Shown: piece after piece, positions 25,928 to 35,123 of the stretch
How the letters are laid out: each line of letters starts with the position of its first letter
Numbering within the stretch: position 1 is the stretch's first letter
From: JAFKKS01 sp050187875
GTDB lineage: Bacteria > Pseudomonadota > Alphaproteobacteria > Rhizobiales > Xanthobacteraceae
Direction: 5' to 3'
DNA length: 64,000 nucleotides
Assembly (NCBI GenBank): GCA_050187875.1
Contig: JBFWXB010000016.1
Coordinates: forward strand, 27,495 to 91,494
Program-made: the position numbers and the translations under genes
The notes under the pieces: model-generated
Database searches by the model: none
The model's input: only the letters and a program-made list of their open reading frames with translations
What the model was told of the DNA's origin: nothing

Positions 25928-27610
25928 TTAGGCGCCGGCTCGCGCTTTCGCCCAGCTGTCGCGCAGGCCGACCGTGCGATTGAAGACGAGACGCTCCGGT
26001 GTCGAATCCGTGTCGGCGCAGAAATAGCCCTGCCGCTCGAACTGCACGGGCTGCCCATCGTTGCGGCCGGAGAGCGCCATCTCGACGCGGCAATCGGAAA
26101 GGACCTCCATCGATTGCGGATTGATCGCTGCGGCGAAGTCGCTGATGTCGGGCTCCGGTTGAACGAACAGCGGATTGTAGAGCCGCACCTCGGCCGGAAC
26201 GGAGCCCGGCGCCGACACCCAATGGAGCGTGCCCTTTACCTTGCGTCCATCCGGCGCGTCCCCACCGCGCGTCGCCGGATCGTAAGTGCAGCGCAACTCC
26301 ACCACCTCGCCTGCGGCCCCCTTCACGACCTCGCGGCAGGTGATGAAGTAGCCGTAACGCAGCCGCACCTCACGGCCCGGCGCGAGACGGAAAAATTTCT
26401 TCGGCGGGTCTTCCATGAAGTCGTCGCGCTCGATGTAAAGTTCGCGCGCGAAGCGGATCGTTCGCGTGCCCGCTGCGGGATCGTCGGGGTGGTTCAAGGC
26501 CTGGAGCTCTTCCACCTGGCCTTCCGGATAATTCTCGATCACGACCTTGAGGGGCCGCAGCACCGCCATGCGGCGCGGCGCCGAGGCATTGAGGAAATCA
26601 CGGATCGCCGCTTCGAGCATACCGACATCGACCATGCTGTTCGCCTTGGCGACGCCGATCTGGCGGATGAAATCGCGGATCGCGGCCGGCGGCACGCCGC
26701 GGCGGCGTAGCCCCGCGAGCGTCGGCATGCGCGGATCGTCCCAGCCCTTCACATATCCTTCACGCACCAACGCGGTGAGGACGCGCTTCGACAACACCGT
26801 ATGCGTAAGATTGAGCCGCGCGAACTCGTACTGCCGCGGCCGCGACGGCACCGGCAAATGTTCAAGGCACCAGTCGTAGAGTGGACGGTGATCCTCGAAT
26901 TCGAGCGTACAGAGCGAATGCGTCACGCCCTCGATCGCATCGGACTGGCCATGCGCGAAGTCATAGCTTGGATAGATACACCAGGCGTCGCCGGTACGCG
27001 GATGATGCGCGTGCAAGATGCGATAGAGCACGGGGTCGCGCAGGTTGATGTTGCCCGACGCCATGTCGATCTTGGCGCGCAGCACGCGCGCGCCGTTCGG
27101 GAATTCGCCGGCGCGCATGCGGCGGAACAGGTCAAGATTCTCGGCGACGCTCCGGTCGCGGAAGGGGCTGTTTCTCCCCGGCTCCGTCAGCGTACCGCGG
27201 TTGGCGCGCATCTCCGCCGGCGACTGGTCGTCGACATAAGCGAAGCCCGCCTCGATGAGATGAATGGCCCAAGCGTAAAGCTGCTCGAAGTAGTCCGACG
27301 CATGGTGGAGATGCGTGCCCCAATCGAAGCCGAGCCAATGCACGTCGGCCTTGATGGCGTCGATATACTCCTGCTCCTCCTTGGTCGGATTGGTGTCGTC
27401 GAAGCGCAGGTTGCAGCGTCCGCCGAATTCTTGCGCAACGCCGAAATTGAGGCAGATCGATTTGGCGTGCCCGATATGCAGGTAGCCGTTCGGCTCCGGC
27501 GGAAAACGAGTAATGACCCCGACATGACGCTTCGCATCCAGGTCCGCCTGGATAATGTCGCGGATAAAATCGCGCCCCGTCTCGCGAATCGTCGTCTCGT
27601 TGATTGCCAT
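25928..27610 (-). CDS. glnS: Glutaminyl-tRNA synthetase
   Basis: Charges tRNA-Gln with glutamine directly. 560 residues with the class I signature FPPEPNGYLHIGHAKS (HIGH at about 43-46), LRFDDTNPTKEEQEYI, the KMSKS counterpart VLSKR and a C-terminal anticodon-binding beta-barrel part. The IDMASGNINLRDPVLYRI stretch is GlnRS-specific. Most alphaproteobacteria lack GlnRS and use GluRS plus GatCAB, although some Bradyrhizobium relatives have it. A gltX gene lies 0.7 kb away in the opposite direction. Confidence 0.95.
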   Translation of the reverse strand: MAINETTIRETGRDFIRDIIQADLDAKRHVGVITRFPPEPNGYLHIGHAKSICLNFGVAQEFGGRCNLRFDDTNPTKEEQEYIDAIKADVHWLGFDWGTHLHHASDYFEQLYAWAIHLIEAGFAYVDDQSPAEMRANRGTLTEPGRNSPFRDRSVAENLDLFRRMRAGEFPNGARVLRAKIDMASGNINLRDPVLYRILHAHHPRTGDAWCIYPSYDFAHGQSDAIEGVTHSLCTLEFEDHRPLYDWCLEHLPVPSRPRQYEFARLNLTHTVLSKRVLTALVREGYVKGWDDPRMPTLAGLRRRGVPPAAIRDFIRQIGVAKANSMVDVGMLEAAIRDFLNASAPRRMAVLRPLKVVIENYPEGQVEELQALNHPDDPAAGTRTIRFARELYIERDDFMEDPPKKFFRLAPGREVRLRYGYFITCREVVKGAAGEVVELRCTYDPATRGGDAPDGRKVKGTLHWVSAPGSVPAEVRLYNPLFVQPEPDISDFAAAINPQSMEVLSDCRVEMALSGRNDGQPVQFERQGYFCADTDSTPERLVFNRTVGLRDSWAKARAGA

Positions 27611-27705
27611 TCACCGTCTGCCCTGGCTGCACCGCCGACCTGCGGCGCGCGGAAGGCGCTTTATGTGGCAAATTTTGCGGTGCGCCAAGATACCGGCGCG
27701 ACGGC

Positions 27706-28110
27706 CTAGGCCATATGCTCGGCGACATAAAAGGCGACGCCGAAGGCCGCCATGCCGAAAGAGACTGCCATGATCGGCAGCAGAATTTGCACGGCGGCCT
27801 GCGAGCCCTTCAGCCGGCCGGTCCAGGTATCGAAGTCGCTCAGGAGCCAGGCGAGCAGCGAATGGCGCCGCGGCCTTTCCTTTGCAGGCCGATGATGCCT
27901 CCAGACCTGGAGGCTGAGGACGGGAATGGCGACCGCGATCAGGAAGAAGAAGCTAACCACCACGAGTAAAAAGTCGTCATAACCGCTGGCGGAAAAGCCG
28001 GCCCAAGCTGCCAGAACTAGCCAGACCGTGAGGCCGACGATGGCCAAACCGACGGCAGGATGGATATCGAGCCGAACATGCCGGGATTCGCGGGTGGATT
28101 CATCGTCCAT
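27706..28110 (-). CDS. Membrane protein of unknown function
   Basis: 134 residues with three hydrophobic segments: AVGLAIVGLTVWLVLAAWAG (about 19-38), FLLVVVSFFFLIAVAIPVLS (47-66) and VQILLPIMAVSFGMAAFGVA (107-126). An acidic short N-terminus (MDDESTRESRH) and a basic loop (WRHHRPAKERPRRHSL) indicate a cytoplasmic loop after segment 2. I do not recognise a named family. It lies between glnS and gltX and is divergent from gltX. Strong TM pattern and a plausible start support it as a real gene. Confidence 0.7.
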   Translation of the reverse strand: MDDESTRESRHVRLDIHPAVGLAIVGLTVWLVLAAWAGFSASGYDDFLLVVVSFFFLIAVAIPVLSLQVWRHHRPAKERPRRHSLLAWLLSDFDTWTGRLKGSQAAVQILLPIMAVSFGMAAFGVAFYVAEHMA

Positions 28111-28343
28111 TGCCCTCTCCTTATTTGCAGAGTTGATAAAGAGGGACGGCCTATCGGTCGCCGTGTTCTAAACATGGGGTCTGCTACTGGTCGAGGCAAC
28201 GCCCTTGCGGCCAAGTGACCGGGGGTATGAGCGCGCAAAATCGAAGGGCGGCCGCGTCTCGGCCGACGCCGTGCTGTGACACCGCCCGCGTGGCTGTGCT
28301 AGAGGGCCGTCTTCGTACCGACACCCAAGGCATTTCCCCCGAC

Positions 28344-29765
28344 ATGACCGAGCCGATCGTCACCCGCTTCGCGCCCTCTCCGACCGGTTATCTACATATC
28401 GGCGGCGCGCGGACGGCCCTCTTCAACTGGCTCTATTCCCGCGGGCGCGGCGGCAAGATGCTGCTGCGCATCGAGGACACCGATCGCGAGCGCTCCACCG
28501 AGGCGGCAATCGCGGCGATCCTCGACGGCCTCTCCTGGCTCGGCATCGATTGGGACGGCGAACCCGTGCACCAATATGCGCGTGCCGCCCGCCATCGCGA
28601 GGTTGCCGAACAGCTTCTTGCGGCCGGCAAGGCCTATCGCTGCTACGCTTCGCCGCAAGAACTCGAAGAGATGCGCGAGACGGCGCGCCGCGAGGGCCGC
28701 GCCAAGCTCTATGACGGGCGCTGGCGTGATCGCGATCCATCCGAAGCCCCACTCGGGATCAAGCCGGTCATCCGCTTGAAGGCGCCGCTCACCGGTGAGA
28801 CTGTGGTCGAGGATCAGGTGCAAGGCCGTGTCGCCTGGCAGAACGAGAACCTCGACGACTTCGTTCTGCTGCGCTCGGACGGCGGCCCGACCTATATGCT
28901 CGCCGTCGTCGTCGACGATTACGACATGGGCGTCACCCACATCATCCGCGGCGACGATCATCTCACCAATGCCGCGCGCCAGACGCAGATCTATCAGGCG
29001 CTGGGATGGCGGGTGCCGGTGATGGCGCATATCCCGCTGATCCATGGGCCCGACGGCTCGAAGCTCTCGAAGCGCCATGGCGCGCTCGGCGTCGACGCGT
29101 ACCGTGCCATGGGCTATCTGCCGGCAGCGCTCCGTAATTATCTCGCGCGGCTGGGCTGGAGCCATGGCAACCAGGAGATATTCACGACCGAAGAGCTCAT
29201 CCAGAACTTCGATCTCGCCCAGGTCGGGCGCGGCGCAGCGCGCTTCGATTTCGCCAAGCTCGGCGCCCTCAATGGCCATTACATCCGACAGTCCTCATCC
29301 GAAGAGCTGTTGAAGGCGATCGACGATCTACTGCCGCATATTCCGGATGGAAAAGAAATCGCCGCCAAGCTCACGCCGGAGATGCGCGCAAAATTCCTCG
29401 CGGCGATGCCGGGCCTCAAGGAACGCGCGAAGACCCTGCTCGAGCTTCTCGACGGCGCGGCGTTCCTCTTCGCTGCGCGGCCGATCGCACTCGACGAGAA
29501 GGCGCGGGCGCTGCTCTCGCCGGATGCGCGGAACGTACTCGCACGCCTTCGCGATGCGCTGTCGAACGTCACGCCATGGAGCGCCGAGAACATCGAGGGC
29601 GCGGTCCGCCGCTATGCCGAAAGCGCAGATATCAAGCTCGGCACGGCGGCGCAGCCTCTCCGTGCCGCTCTCACGGGACGTACGACCTCGCCGGGCATCT
29701 TCGAGGTCCTCGCGGTCCTGGGGAAGGACGAGGCGATCGCGCGCCTCAGCGACCAGGCGTCGTAA
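28344..29765 (+). CDS. gltX: Glutamyl-tRNA synthetase
   Basis: Charges tRNA-Glu. From ATG 28344 (MTEPIVTRFAPSPTGYLHIG) it has 473 residues, normal for GltX. Signatures are APSPTGYLHIGGARTALFNW, LLRIEDTDRERST and KLSKRHGALGV. The frame stays open upstream to 28215, but GluRS starts just before the HIGH region, so that extension is rejected. gltA follows 244 bases downstream on the same strand, an order common in this group. With GlnRS in the same window, this GltX is probably discriminating for tRNA-Glu (inference). Confidence 0.96.
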   Translation: MTEPIVTRFAPSPTGYLHIGGARTALFNWLYSRGRGGKMLLRIEDTDRERSTEAAIAAILDGLSWLGIDWDGEPVHQYARAARHREVAEQLLAAGKAYRCYASPQELEEMRETARREGRAKLYDGRWRDRDPSEAPLGIKPVIRLKAPLTGETVVEDQVQGRVAWQNENLDDFVLLRSDGGPTYMLAVVVDDYDMGVTHIIRGDDHLTNAARQTQIYQALGWRVPVMAHIPLIHGPDGSKLSKRHGALGVDAYRAMGYLPAALRNYLARLGWSHGNQEIFTTEELIQNFDLAQVGRGAARFDFAKLGALNGHYIRQSSSEELLKAIDDLLPHIPDGKEIAAKLTPEMRAKFLAAMPGLKERAKTLLELLDGAAFLFAARPIALDEKARALLSPDARNVLARLRDALSNVTPWSAENIEGAVRRYAESADIKLGTAAQPLRAALTGRTTSPGIFEVLAVLGKDEAIARLSDQAS

Positions 29766-30009
29766 AGTAAAGGCCCGTACAGGGCCCGTGACTCGCTAAC
29801 AACATTCTGTGATCGGGCCCCTTGCCAGACGGCCCGACGCACTCAAAATCCGCGATACAGACCGGCGTGGCGCGAACTTGCGGCCCCCTCCCGGATGGTC
29901 TACGGAAATCACCATCGGACCTCATCCGCTAGCGCTGGCCGGGCATGGGCGGAGTTGGCTGCCGAACCCATCGGCAGGCGTGTCCGCACATCAAATGCGA
30001 GAGGCTGAC

Positions 30010-31320
30010 ATGGACGCAAAGACGGGCAGCAACGTCAAAACCGGCACGCTCAGCGTCGGGGATAAGAAGTGGACGTTCCCCATCAGCCAAGGGACGGTCG
30101 GTCCTGAGGTTCTCGATATCGCGAAGCTCTACGCCGAATCCGGGATGTTCACTTACGACCCCGGATTCACGTCGACCGCGAGCTGCGAATCCAAGATCAC
30201 GTACATCGACGGCGACGAAGGCGTCCTCCTCTATCGCGGCTATCCGATCGAGCAGCTCGCCGAGCACGGCGACTTCCTGGAGACCTGCTATCTCCTGCTC
30301 TACGGCGAACTGCCGACGCCGGCGCAGAAGAAGGACTTCGTCGCGCGCGTGACCAATCACACCATGGTCCACGAGCAGATGATGCGCTTCTTCCAGGGCT
30401 TCCGCCGCGACGCGCATCCGATGGCGATCATGACAGCGTGTGTTGGCGCGCTCGCAGCATTCTATCACGACTCCACCGATATCTCCGATCCGCATCAACG
30501 CATGGTCGCGTCAATCCGCATGATCGCGAAGATGCCGACGCTCGCGGCGATGGCCTACAAATATTCGATCGGCCAACCGTTCATGTATCCGCAGAACAAT
30601 CTCGACTACGCGACGAACTTCCTGCGGATGTGCTTCGCCGTGCCGTGCGAGGAGTACAAGCCGAACCCGGTCCTTTCCCGCGCGATGGACCGCATCTTCA
30701 TCCTGCATGCCGACCACGAGCAGAACGCGTCGACTTCGACCGTGCGCTCGGCCGGCTCGTCGGGCGCCAATCCGTTCGCCTGCATCGCGGCGGGCATCGC
30801 CTGTCTCTGGGGCCCGGCGCATGGCGGCGCCAACGAAGCGGCTCTGAAGATGCTTGCGGAGATCGGCACCGTCGACCGCATTCCCGAATACATCAAGAAG
30901 GCGAAAGACAAGAACGATCCCTTCCGTCTCATGGGCTTCGGCCATCGGGTCTATAAGCACTACGACCCGCGTGCGAAGATCATGCAGAAGACCTGCCACG
31001 AGGTGCTCGAGGAGACGGGCCGTGGGGACGATCCGCTTCTCGACGTCGCCATGGAGCTCGAAAAGATCGCGCTGTCGGACAACTACTTTATCGAGAAGAA
31101 GCTCTATCCAAATGTCGATTTCTATTCCGGCATCACGCTCAAGGCGATGGGCTTCCCGACCAGCATGTTCACCGTTCTGTTCGCGGTCGCGCGGACGGTC
31201 GGCTGGATCGCGCAGTGGAAGGAAATGATTGAGGATCCAAGCCAGAAGATCAGCCGCCCACGGCAGCTCTATACCGGCATGACCCGTCGCGATTACGTGA
31301 AGGCCGACAAGCGCAAATAG
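30010..31320 (+). CDS. gltA: Citrate synthase
   Basis: Condenses acetyl-CoA and oxaloacetate, first step of the TCA cycle. From ATG 30010 (MDAKTGSNVKTG), preceded by a GAGAGG Shine-Dalgarno, it has 436 residues, the Gram-negative hexameric type length. Landmarks are LLYRGYPIEQLAEH, HADHEQNASTSTVRSAGSSG (first active-site His region), GPAHGGANEAALKML and GFGHRVYKHYDPRA (second His). A strong intrinsic terminator follows at 31347. Confidence 0.97.
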   Translation: MDAKTGSNVKTGTLSVGDKKWTFPISQGTVGPEVLDIAKLYAESGMFTYDPGFTSTASCESKITYIDGDEGVLLYRGYPIEQLAEHGDFLETCYLLLYGELPTPAQKKDFVARVTNHTMVHEQMMRFFQGFRRDAHPMAIMTACVGALAAFYHDSTDISDPHQRMVASIRMIAKMPTLAAMAYKYSIGQPFMYPQNNLDYATNFLRMCFAVPCEEYKPNPVLSRAMDRIFILHADHEQNASTSTVRSAGSSGANPFACIAAGIACLWGPAHGGANEAALKMLAEIGTVDRIPEYIKKAKDKNDPFRLMGFGHRVYKHYDPRAKIMQKTCHEVLEETGRGDDPLLDVAMELEKIALSDNYFIEKKLYPNVDFYSGITLKAMGFPTSMFTVLFAVARTVGWIAQWKEMIEDPSQKISRPRQLYTGMTRRDYVKADKRK

Positions 31321-31346
31321 CGCTGCTCCTTTCTTGCCCCACGAAA

Positions 31347-31383
31347 AAAGCCGCGGTCGCAAGGACCGCGGCTTTTGTTTTTT
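31347..31383 (+). terminator. Intrinsic terminator after gltA
   Basis: AAAAGCCGCGGTC pairs with GACCGCGGCTTTT around a short loop, followed by GTTTTTT. It starts 26 bases after the gltA stop and is a textbook Rho-independent terminator on the plus strand. The A-run on the 5' side means it could also act on minus-strand transcripts. Confidence 0.93.
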
Positions 31384-31411
31384 ACATTCGGCAACAGCTT
31401 CGTTGCCAGCG

Positions 31412-31606
31412 TTACGCCGCTTCGCGCGCGCTCTCGCGTTCCTCGACCCAGGCTTCGCGCGCGAAAAACTCATGTTCGGAGCCACACGCCGTGCAGCGGG
31501 TGCGTGCCATGAAAACCGGCATGCGACGGAATTCGCTGCTTTCAGCGACGAAGCCCGTTGATATGGCCCGTCCCGTTTGCGGACATCGGATCATAACCGT
31601 TCCCAT
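31412..31606 (-). CDS. Small Cys-containing zinc-ribbon-like protein
   Basis: 64 residues from ATG 31606, which has a strong AGGAGGAG Shine-Dalgarno at proper spacing. It starts MGTVMIRCPQTGRAISTGF and contains a second pair in RTRCTACGSEHEF, so one Cys before PQTG and two in CTAC could bind metal, as in short treble-clef or zinc-ribbon proteins. The acidic/basic C-terminal EAWVEERESAREAA is helical. I cannot name a family. It stands alone between the gltA terminator and lpxB, on the minus strand. Confidence 0.75.
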   Translation of the reverse strand: MGTVMIRCPQTGRAISTGFVAESSEFRRMPVFMARTRCTACGSEHEFFAREAWVEERESAREAA

Positions 31607-31747
31607 TTCTTGTCTCCTCCTGCAGCGGTGCCCGCCTGTCCCTTTATTCACCATGGGTCTATGCCGATTGTGCGAAGAACATGCGACAGCGCAGAGATTC
31701 TTTCGTGGCTGCGCGCCGCAAATTCGGCGCAAGCCTTACCGTGCGCC

Positions 31748-32944
31748 CTATTTCTTGGGCCGCAGTTTGGAAGCGGCCGCAATCACCACGTCGGCGGCTT
31801 GCAAGTCTGGTGAAACGCTACCGATCTGCATGATCGCATCGAGCCGCGCGAACGCGTCGATTTGCCGTTGCCGTGCCGGCCCACCCCTCAGCAGCGGCGC
31901 AAGCGCGTCGGCCAGATTTCCTGCGGTGCAATTTTCCTGCAAAAATTCCGGCACGATGTTTTCGCCGAGGACGAGATTGGCGAGGATCACCGAAGGGACG
32001 CGGATCAGTCGCCGCAAGATCATCGCCTCGGCGCCGCTCAAGCGGTAGGCTGCAATCGTGGGCACGCCGGCAAGCGCAAGCTCGAGCGTGACGGTTCCCG
32101 ACGCGGCGAGCGCCGTGTGGGCAATACGAAACGCCGCGCGCTTCTTGTCATGATCGACGACGATACGCGGCGCTGGACTCCAATTCGCGACGCCCGCCTT
32201 CACCTCCGCCAGCAGATGCGGCACTGTCGGCAGCACCAGTTCAAAAGGTCCAACGCGCTTCGCCAAGCGAGCGATCGTTTCGCCGAATATTCCGAGCAGA
32301 TGACGGATTTCGGAGCGGCGGCTGCCGGGCAGCACCAGCAGCACGGGCGGCGGCAAGGCGCGACGACGCACCTCTTCGCTATTCGGGCGGAGTTCTTCGA
32401 TACGCGCGATCAGCGGATGCCCGACATAGGTGCAAGGCGGCCCGCCCAACCGCGCATGCACGTCCGGCTCGAAGGGCAGTAGCGCCAGCACATGGTCAAT
32501 ATAGGCGTGCATCGCGCGCGCCCGTCCGGGGCGCCACGCCCATACCGATGGCGACACGTAATCGACGATGGGGATGTCGGGCCGCGCCGCGCGAATGCGT
32601 TTGGCGACGCGATGGGTGAAATCAGGGCTGTCGATAACGACGACGACGTCGGGGCGCGCCGCGATCGCGGCCGCCGCCGTTTCGCGGATGCGCCTGAGCA
32701 CCGCAGGCAGCCGGCGCAGGACGGCGGTAAAGCCAAACAGTGCGATCTCACTCAATGGAAAGAGGCTTGTGAGGCCTTCGGCCGCCATCGCCTGCCCGCC
32801 GACGCCGGCGAATGCGACGCGTCCCTCAAGCCGAGTTTTGAGGGCCCGCATCAGTCCAGCACCCAAGTGATCGCCGGACTCCTCACCGACGACCAGAAAC
32901 ACATTGATTGCCGGTCTCGCCTCTCCCGCCGGCAGGGGGATCAT
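31748..32944 (-). CDS. lpxB: Lipid-A-disaccharide synthase
   Basis: Joins UDP-2,3-diacylglucosamine and lipid X to form the lipid A disaccharide at the inner membrane. 398 residues. The GT-B-type N-terminus VFLVVGEESGDHLGAGLM, SPSVWAWRPGRARAM and VLPGSRRSEIRHLLGIF are characteristic. Its ATG overlaps the lpxI stop by 4 bases, indicating coupling. Last gene of the lpxD-fabZ-lpxA-lpxI-lpxB cluster. Confidence 0.96.
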   Translation of the reverse strand: MIPLPAGEARPAINVFLVVGEESGDHLGAGLMRALKTRLEGRVAFAGVGGQAMAAEGLTSLFPLSEIALFGFTAVLRRLPAVLRRIRETAAAAIAARPDVVVVIDSPDFTHRVAKRIRAARPDIPIVDYVSPSVWAWRPGRARAMHAYIDHVLALLPFEPDVHARLGGPPCTYVGHPLIARIEELRPNSEEVRRRALPPPVLLVLPGSRRSEIRHLLGIFGETIARLAKRVGPFELVLPTVPHLLAEVKAGVANWSPAPRIVVDHDKKRAAFRIAHTALAASGTVTLELALAGVPTIAAYRLSGAEAMILRRLIRVPSVILANLVLGENIVPEFLQENCTAGNLADALAPLLRGGPARQRQIDAFARLDAIMQIGSVSPDLQAADVVIAAASKLRPKK

Positions 32945-33846
32945 GGGGGCGCCGCCGCTGCCGCGTTCATGGAAACGACGAAGAGGCCATCGCGGTCTGC
33001 GGCCGCCGTCATCGCGATCGGATCGACGGCAATGACGCCGCCAGCGCGCACGGCGACGCCGGCAAGGCCCGCGGCCCCCGTCATCTCGACAGTCGTCGGC
33101 CCGATCGAGGGAAGATCGTAGCGGCGGTCCTGCTGCGGCTTGGGGGCTTTGACAAGAACGCCGCGTCCGGCCGGAAGATTGATGCGGCCGTTCGCCCGCA
33201 ATTGTGCGACGCGCGCGAGCATTTGATCGGTGCCTTCCGCCGCCTCGACCGCAAGCACCCGCCGCTCGAACACGACCACAGCCTGCCCCACGTCGAACGG
33301 ACCGATCGCATCGAGGAGAGCGAAACCGTAGGCGATGTCGTCCGCTTCCGCCGTCGTCGGTTGGCGCCGGCTCAAGACGCCCGCCGGCACGACGATATCA
33401 GGCGCGATATCTTGCGCGGCGACGGCGCGAAAGCCTTGCTCCTCGAAAATCCGGCCGAGCCCCGAGAGCAGATGGTCGTCGCCGCCACGAAACAAGCGAT
33501 AGATTCGCGGGAGGAGGCGTACCGTCTGCCAGTCGAGCCGCAGCGAGCGGATCGACGGCCGGACAATACCGCCGATGCACAGGATGTCGCGACATCCCGC
33601 TTGGCGCGCCAGACGCCAGACCCGGCCGAATTGGCCGAGATTCACCCAGGCATGCGGATAGCACTCGAGAGATGCGGACTCGGTCCAGCCGGCGAGCGCG
33701 ATCAGGAACACGTCGCGGCCCTGGCGGCGCGCGGCGTCGGCGACGGCGAACGGCAGCGGCCCGCTACCACATATGATCGCCAATGGTTCTTGCGACCGAT
33801 CAGCCGCATCGGCCTGGGACTGAACCGTTTCCGCGAATGCGGCCAT
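32941..33846 (-). CDS. lpxI: UDP-2,3-diacylglucosamine diphosphatase LpxI (DUF1009)
   Basis: Hydrolyses UDP-2,3-diacylglucosamine to lipid X, the job done by LpxH in E. coli. 301 residues of the DUF1009/LpxI family: LAIICGSGPLPFAVADAARR near the start, GDDHLLSGLGRIFEEQGF, GQAVVVFERRVLAVEAAEGTD and DLPSIGPTTVEM. Its position between lpxA and lpxB, and the absence of lpxH here, supports LpxI as the pathway enzyme; Caulobacter LpxI is the characterised model. It overlaps lpxB by 4 bases and lies 5 bases downstream of lpxA. Confidence 0.95.
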   Translation of the reverse strand: MAAFAETVQSQADAADRSQEPLAIICGSGPLPFAVADAARRQGRDVFLIALAGWTESASLECYPHAWVNLGQFGRVWRLARQAGCRDILCIGGIVRPSIRSLRLDWQTVRLLPRIYRLFRGGDDHLLSGLGRIFEEQGFRAVAAQDIAPDIVVPAGVLSRRQPTTAEADDIAYGFALLDAIGPFDVGQAVVVFERRVLAVEAAEGTDQMLARVAQLRANGRINLPAGRGVLVKAPKPQQDRRYDLPSIGPTTVEMTGAAGLAGVAVRAGGVIAVDPIAMTAAADRDGLFVVSMNAAAAAPP

Positions 33847-33851
33847 CGGGG

Positions 33852-34667
33852 TCAGTGGCCCCCCTCGCCCCCCGCCTCGACGCTCACTGGCCGGCAGAGC
33901 GGGCGCTTTCCGCGGCCGCGAATGAACGCAAGGATACGGGCGACCGCTGGCTCCGCGCCGAACTCCTGCTCGGTCAGGCGCATCTGCGCTTCAAGTCCTT
34001 CGATGCCGAAGAACAATTGCCGGTAAGCGGTGCGGACAGAAGCAACGGCGGCGCGCGCGAAGTTGCGCCGCTTCATGCCGACGACATTGATGCCGACCAT
34101 GCGCGCATGGTCGCCGCTGGCGAGGCCGAAGGGAATAACATCACCGCGGACGCCGCTGACGCCGCCGATCATCGCATGGGCGCCGATGCGGGTACGCTGA
34201 TGCACCGCGGAGAGGCCGCCGATGAAAACGTGGTCGCCGACCTCGCAATGGCCGCCCAGCGTCGCGCTGTTTGCGAACACGACATCGTCGCCGACGATGC
34301 AGTCATGCGCCACATGGGCGTTCGCCATGTAGAAGCCGCGCGCGCCGACTTTCGTCACGCCGCCCCCGTCCACCGTGCCGATGTTCATCGTCACGCCTTC
34401 ACGCAGGTCGCAGTCTTCGCCGATTTCGAGGCGCGTCGGCTCGCCCCGATAACCCGACGACTGCGGCGGACCACCAAGCGAGACGAAGGGATAAGCGACG
34501 GTGCGCGCGCCAATCACGGTGCGTCCGGCGACATGCACATTCGCAATCAGGCGAACGCCTGCGCCGATTTCGACATGCGGGCCGATCACGCAGAAGGGCC
34601 CGATCTCGGCGTCATCCGCGATCCGCGCGGCGGCGTCGACGTGAGCAAGAGGATGGATTCGCGACAT
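33852..34667 (-). CDS. lpxA: Acyl-ACP--UDP-N-acetylglucosamine O-acyltransferase
   Basis: First step of lipid A synthesis: 3-O-acylation of UDP-GlcNAc. 271 residues with left-handed beta-helix hexapeptide repeats from the N-terminus (IHPLAHVDAAARIADDAEIG onward) and the catalytic-His region ANAHVAHDCIVGDDVVFAN. A C-terminal helical part follows. It sits between fabZ and lpxI with short gaps. Confidence 0.96.
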   Translation of the reverse strand: MSRIHPLAHVDAAARIADDAEIGPFCVIGPHVEIGAGVRLIANVHVAGRTVIGARTVAYPFVSLGGPPQSSGYRGEPTRLEIGEDCDLREGVTMNIGTVDGGGVTKVGARGFYMANAHVAHDCIVGDDVVFANSATLGGHCEVGDHVFIGGLSAVHQRTRIGAHAMIGGVSGVRGDVIPFGLASGDHARMVGINVVGMKRRNFARAAVASVRTAYRQLFFGIEGLEAQMRLTEQEFGAEPAVARILAFIRGRGKRPLCRPVSVEAGGEGGH

Positions 34668-34676
34668 ACGCTCTGA

Positions 34677-35123
34677 TCACTTATCCGCCATCATGGCGCC
34701 GAGCTCGGCTTCGCATACGGTCTTGCCGCCGACCTTCGCCTCGCCGCGATACCACCACATGGTCCGGCGCTGCGACATCTTGGTCATGTGAAACTCGACC
34801 TGATCGCCGGGCAGCACCGGCTGACGGAACTTCGCCTTGTCGATGGTGAGAAAATAAACGAAACGCGGCCGGTCCTTGCCCATCGCGACGGCGCAAATCG
34901 CACCAGCGGTCTGCGCCATGCCCTCGAGCAGCAGCACGCCCGGCATCACCGGCCGGCCGGGAAAATGCCCCTGAAAGCACGGCTCGTTGAATGTGACGTT
35001 CTTGATGCCGACGCAGAATTCGTCGCCCCTGATCTGCTCGATGCGGTCGACCATCAGGAAGGGATAGCGGTGCGGCAGATATTCCAGAATCTCCATGGGA
35101 CCGAGGGTCGTGGTCTCCGTCAT
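34677..35123 (-). CDS. fabZ: 3-hydroxyacyl-ACP dehydratase FabZ
   Basis: Dehydrates 3-hydroxyacyl-ACP in fatty acid elongation and competes with LpxA for 3-hydroxyacyl-ACP. 148 residues with the hot-dog signature LPHRYPFLMVDR (catalytic His), FQGHFPGRPVMPGVLLLEGM (catalytic Glu) and a C-terminal KVGGKTVCEAELGAMM. It overlaps lpxD by 4 bases (ATGA) and precedes lpxA, the standard lpxD-fabZ-lpxA order. Confidence 0.97.
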   Translation of the reverse strand: MTETTTLGPMEILEYLPHRYPFLMVDRIEQIRGDEFCVGIKNVTFNEPCFQGHFPGRPVMPGVLLLEGMAQTAGAICAVAMGKDRPRFVYFLTIDKAKFRQPVLPGDQVEFHMTKMSQRRTMWWYRGEAKVGGKTVCEAELGAMMADK

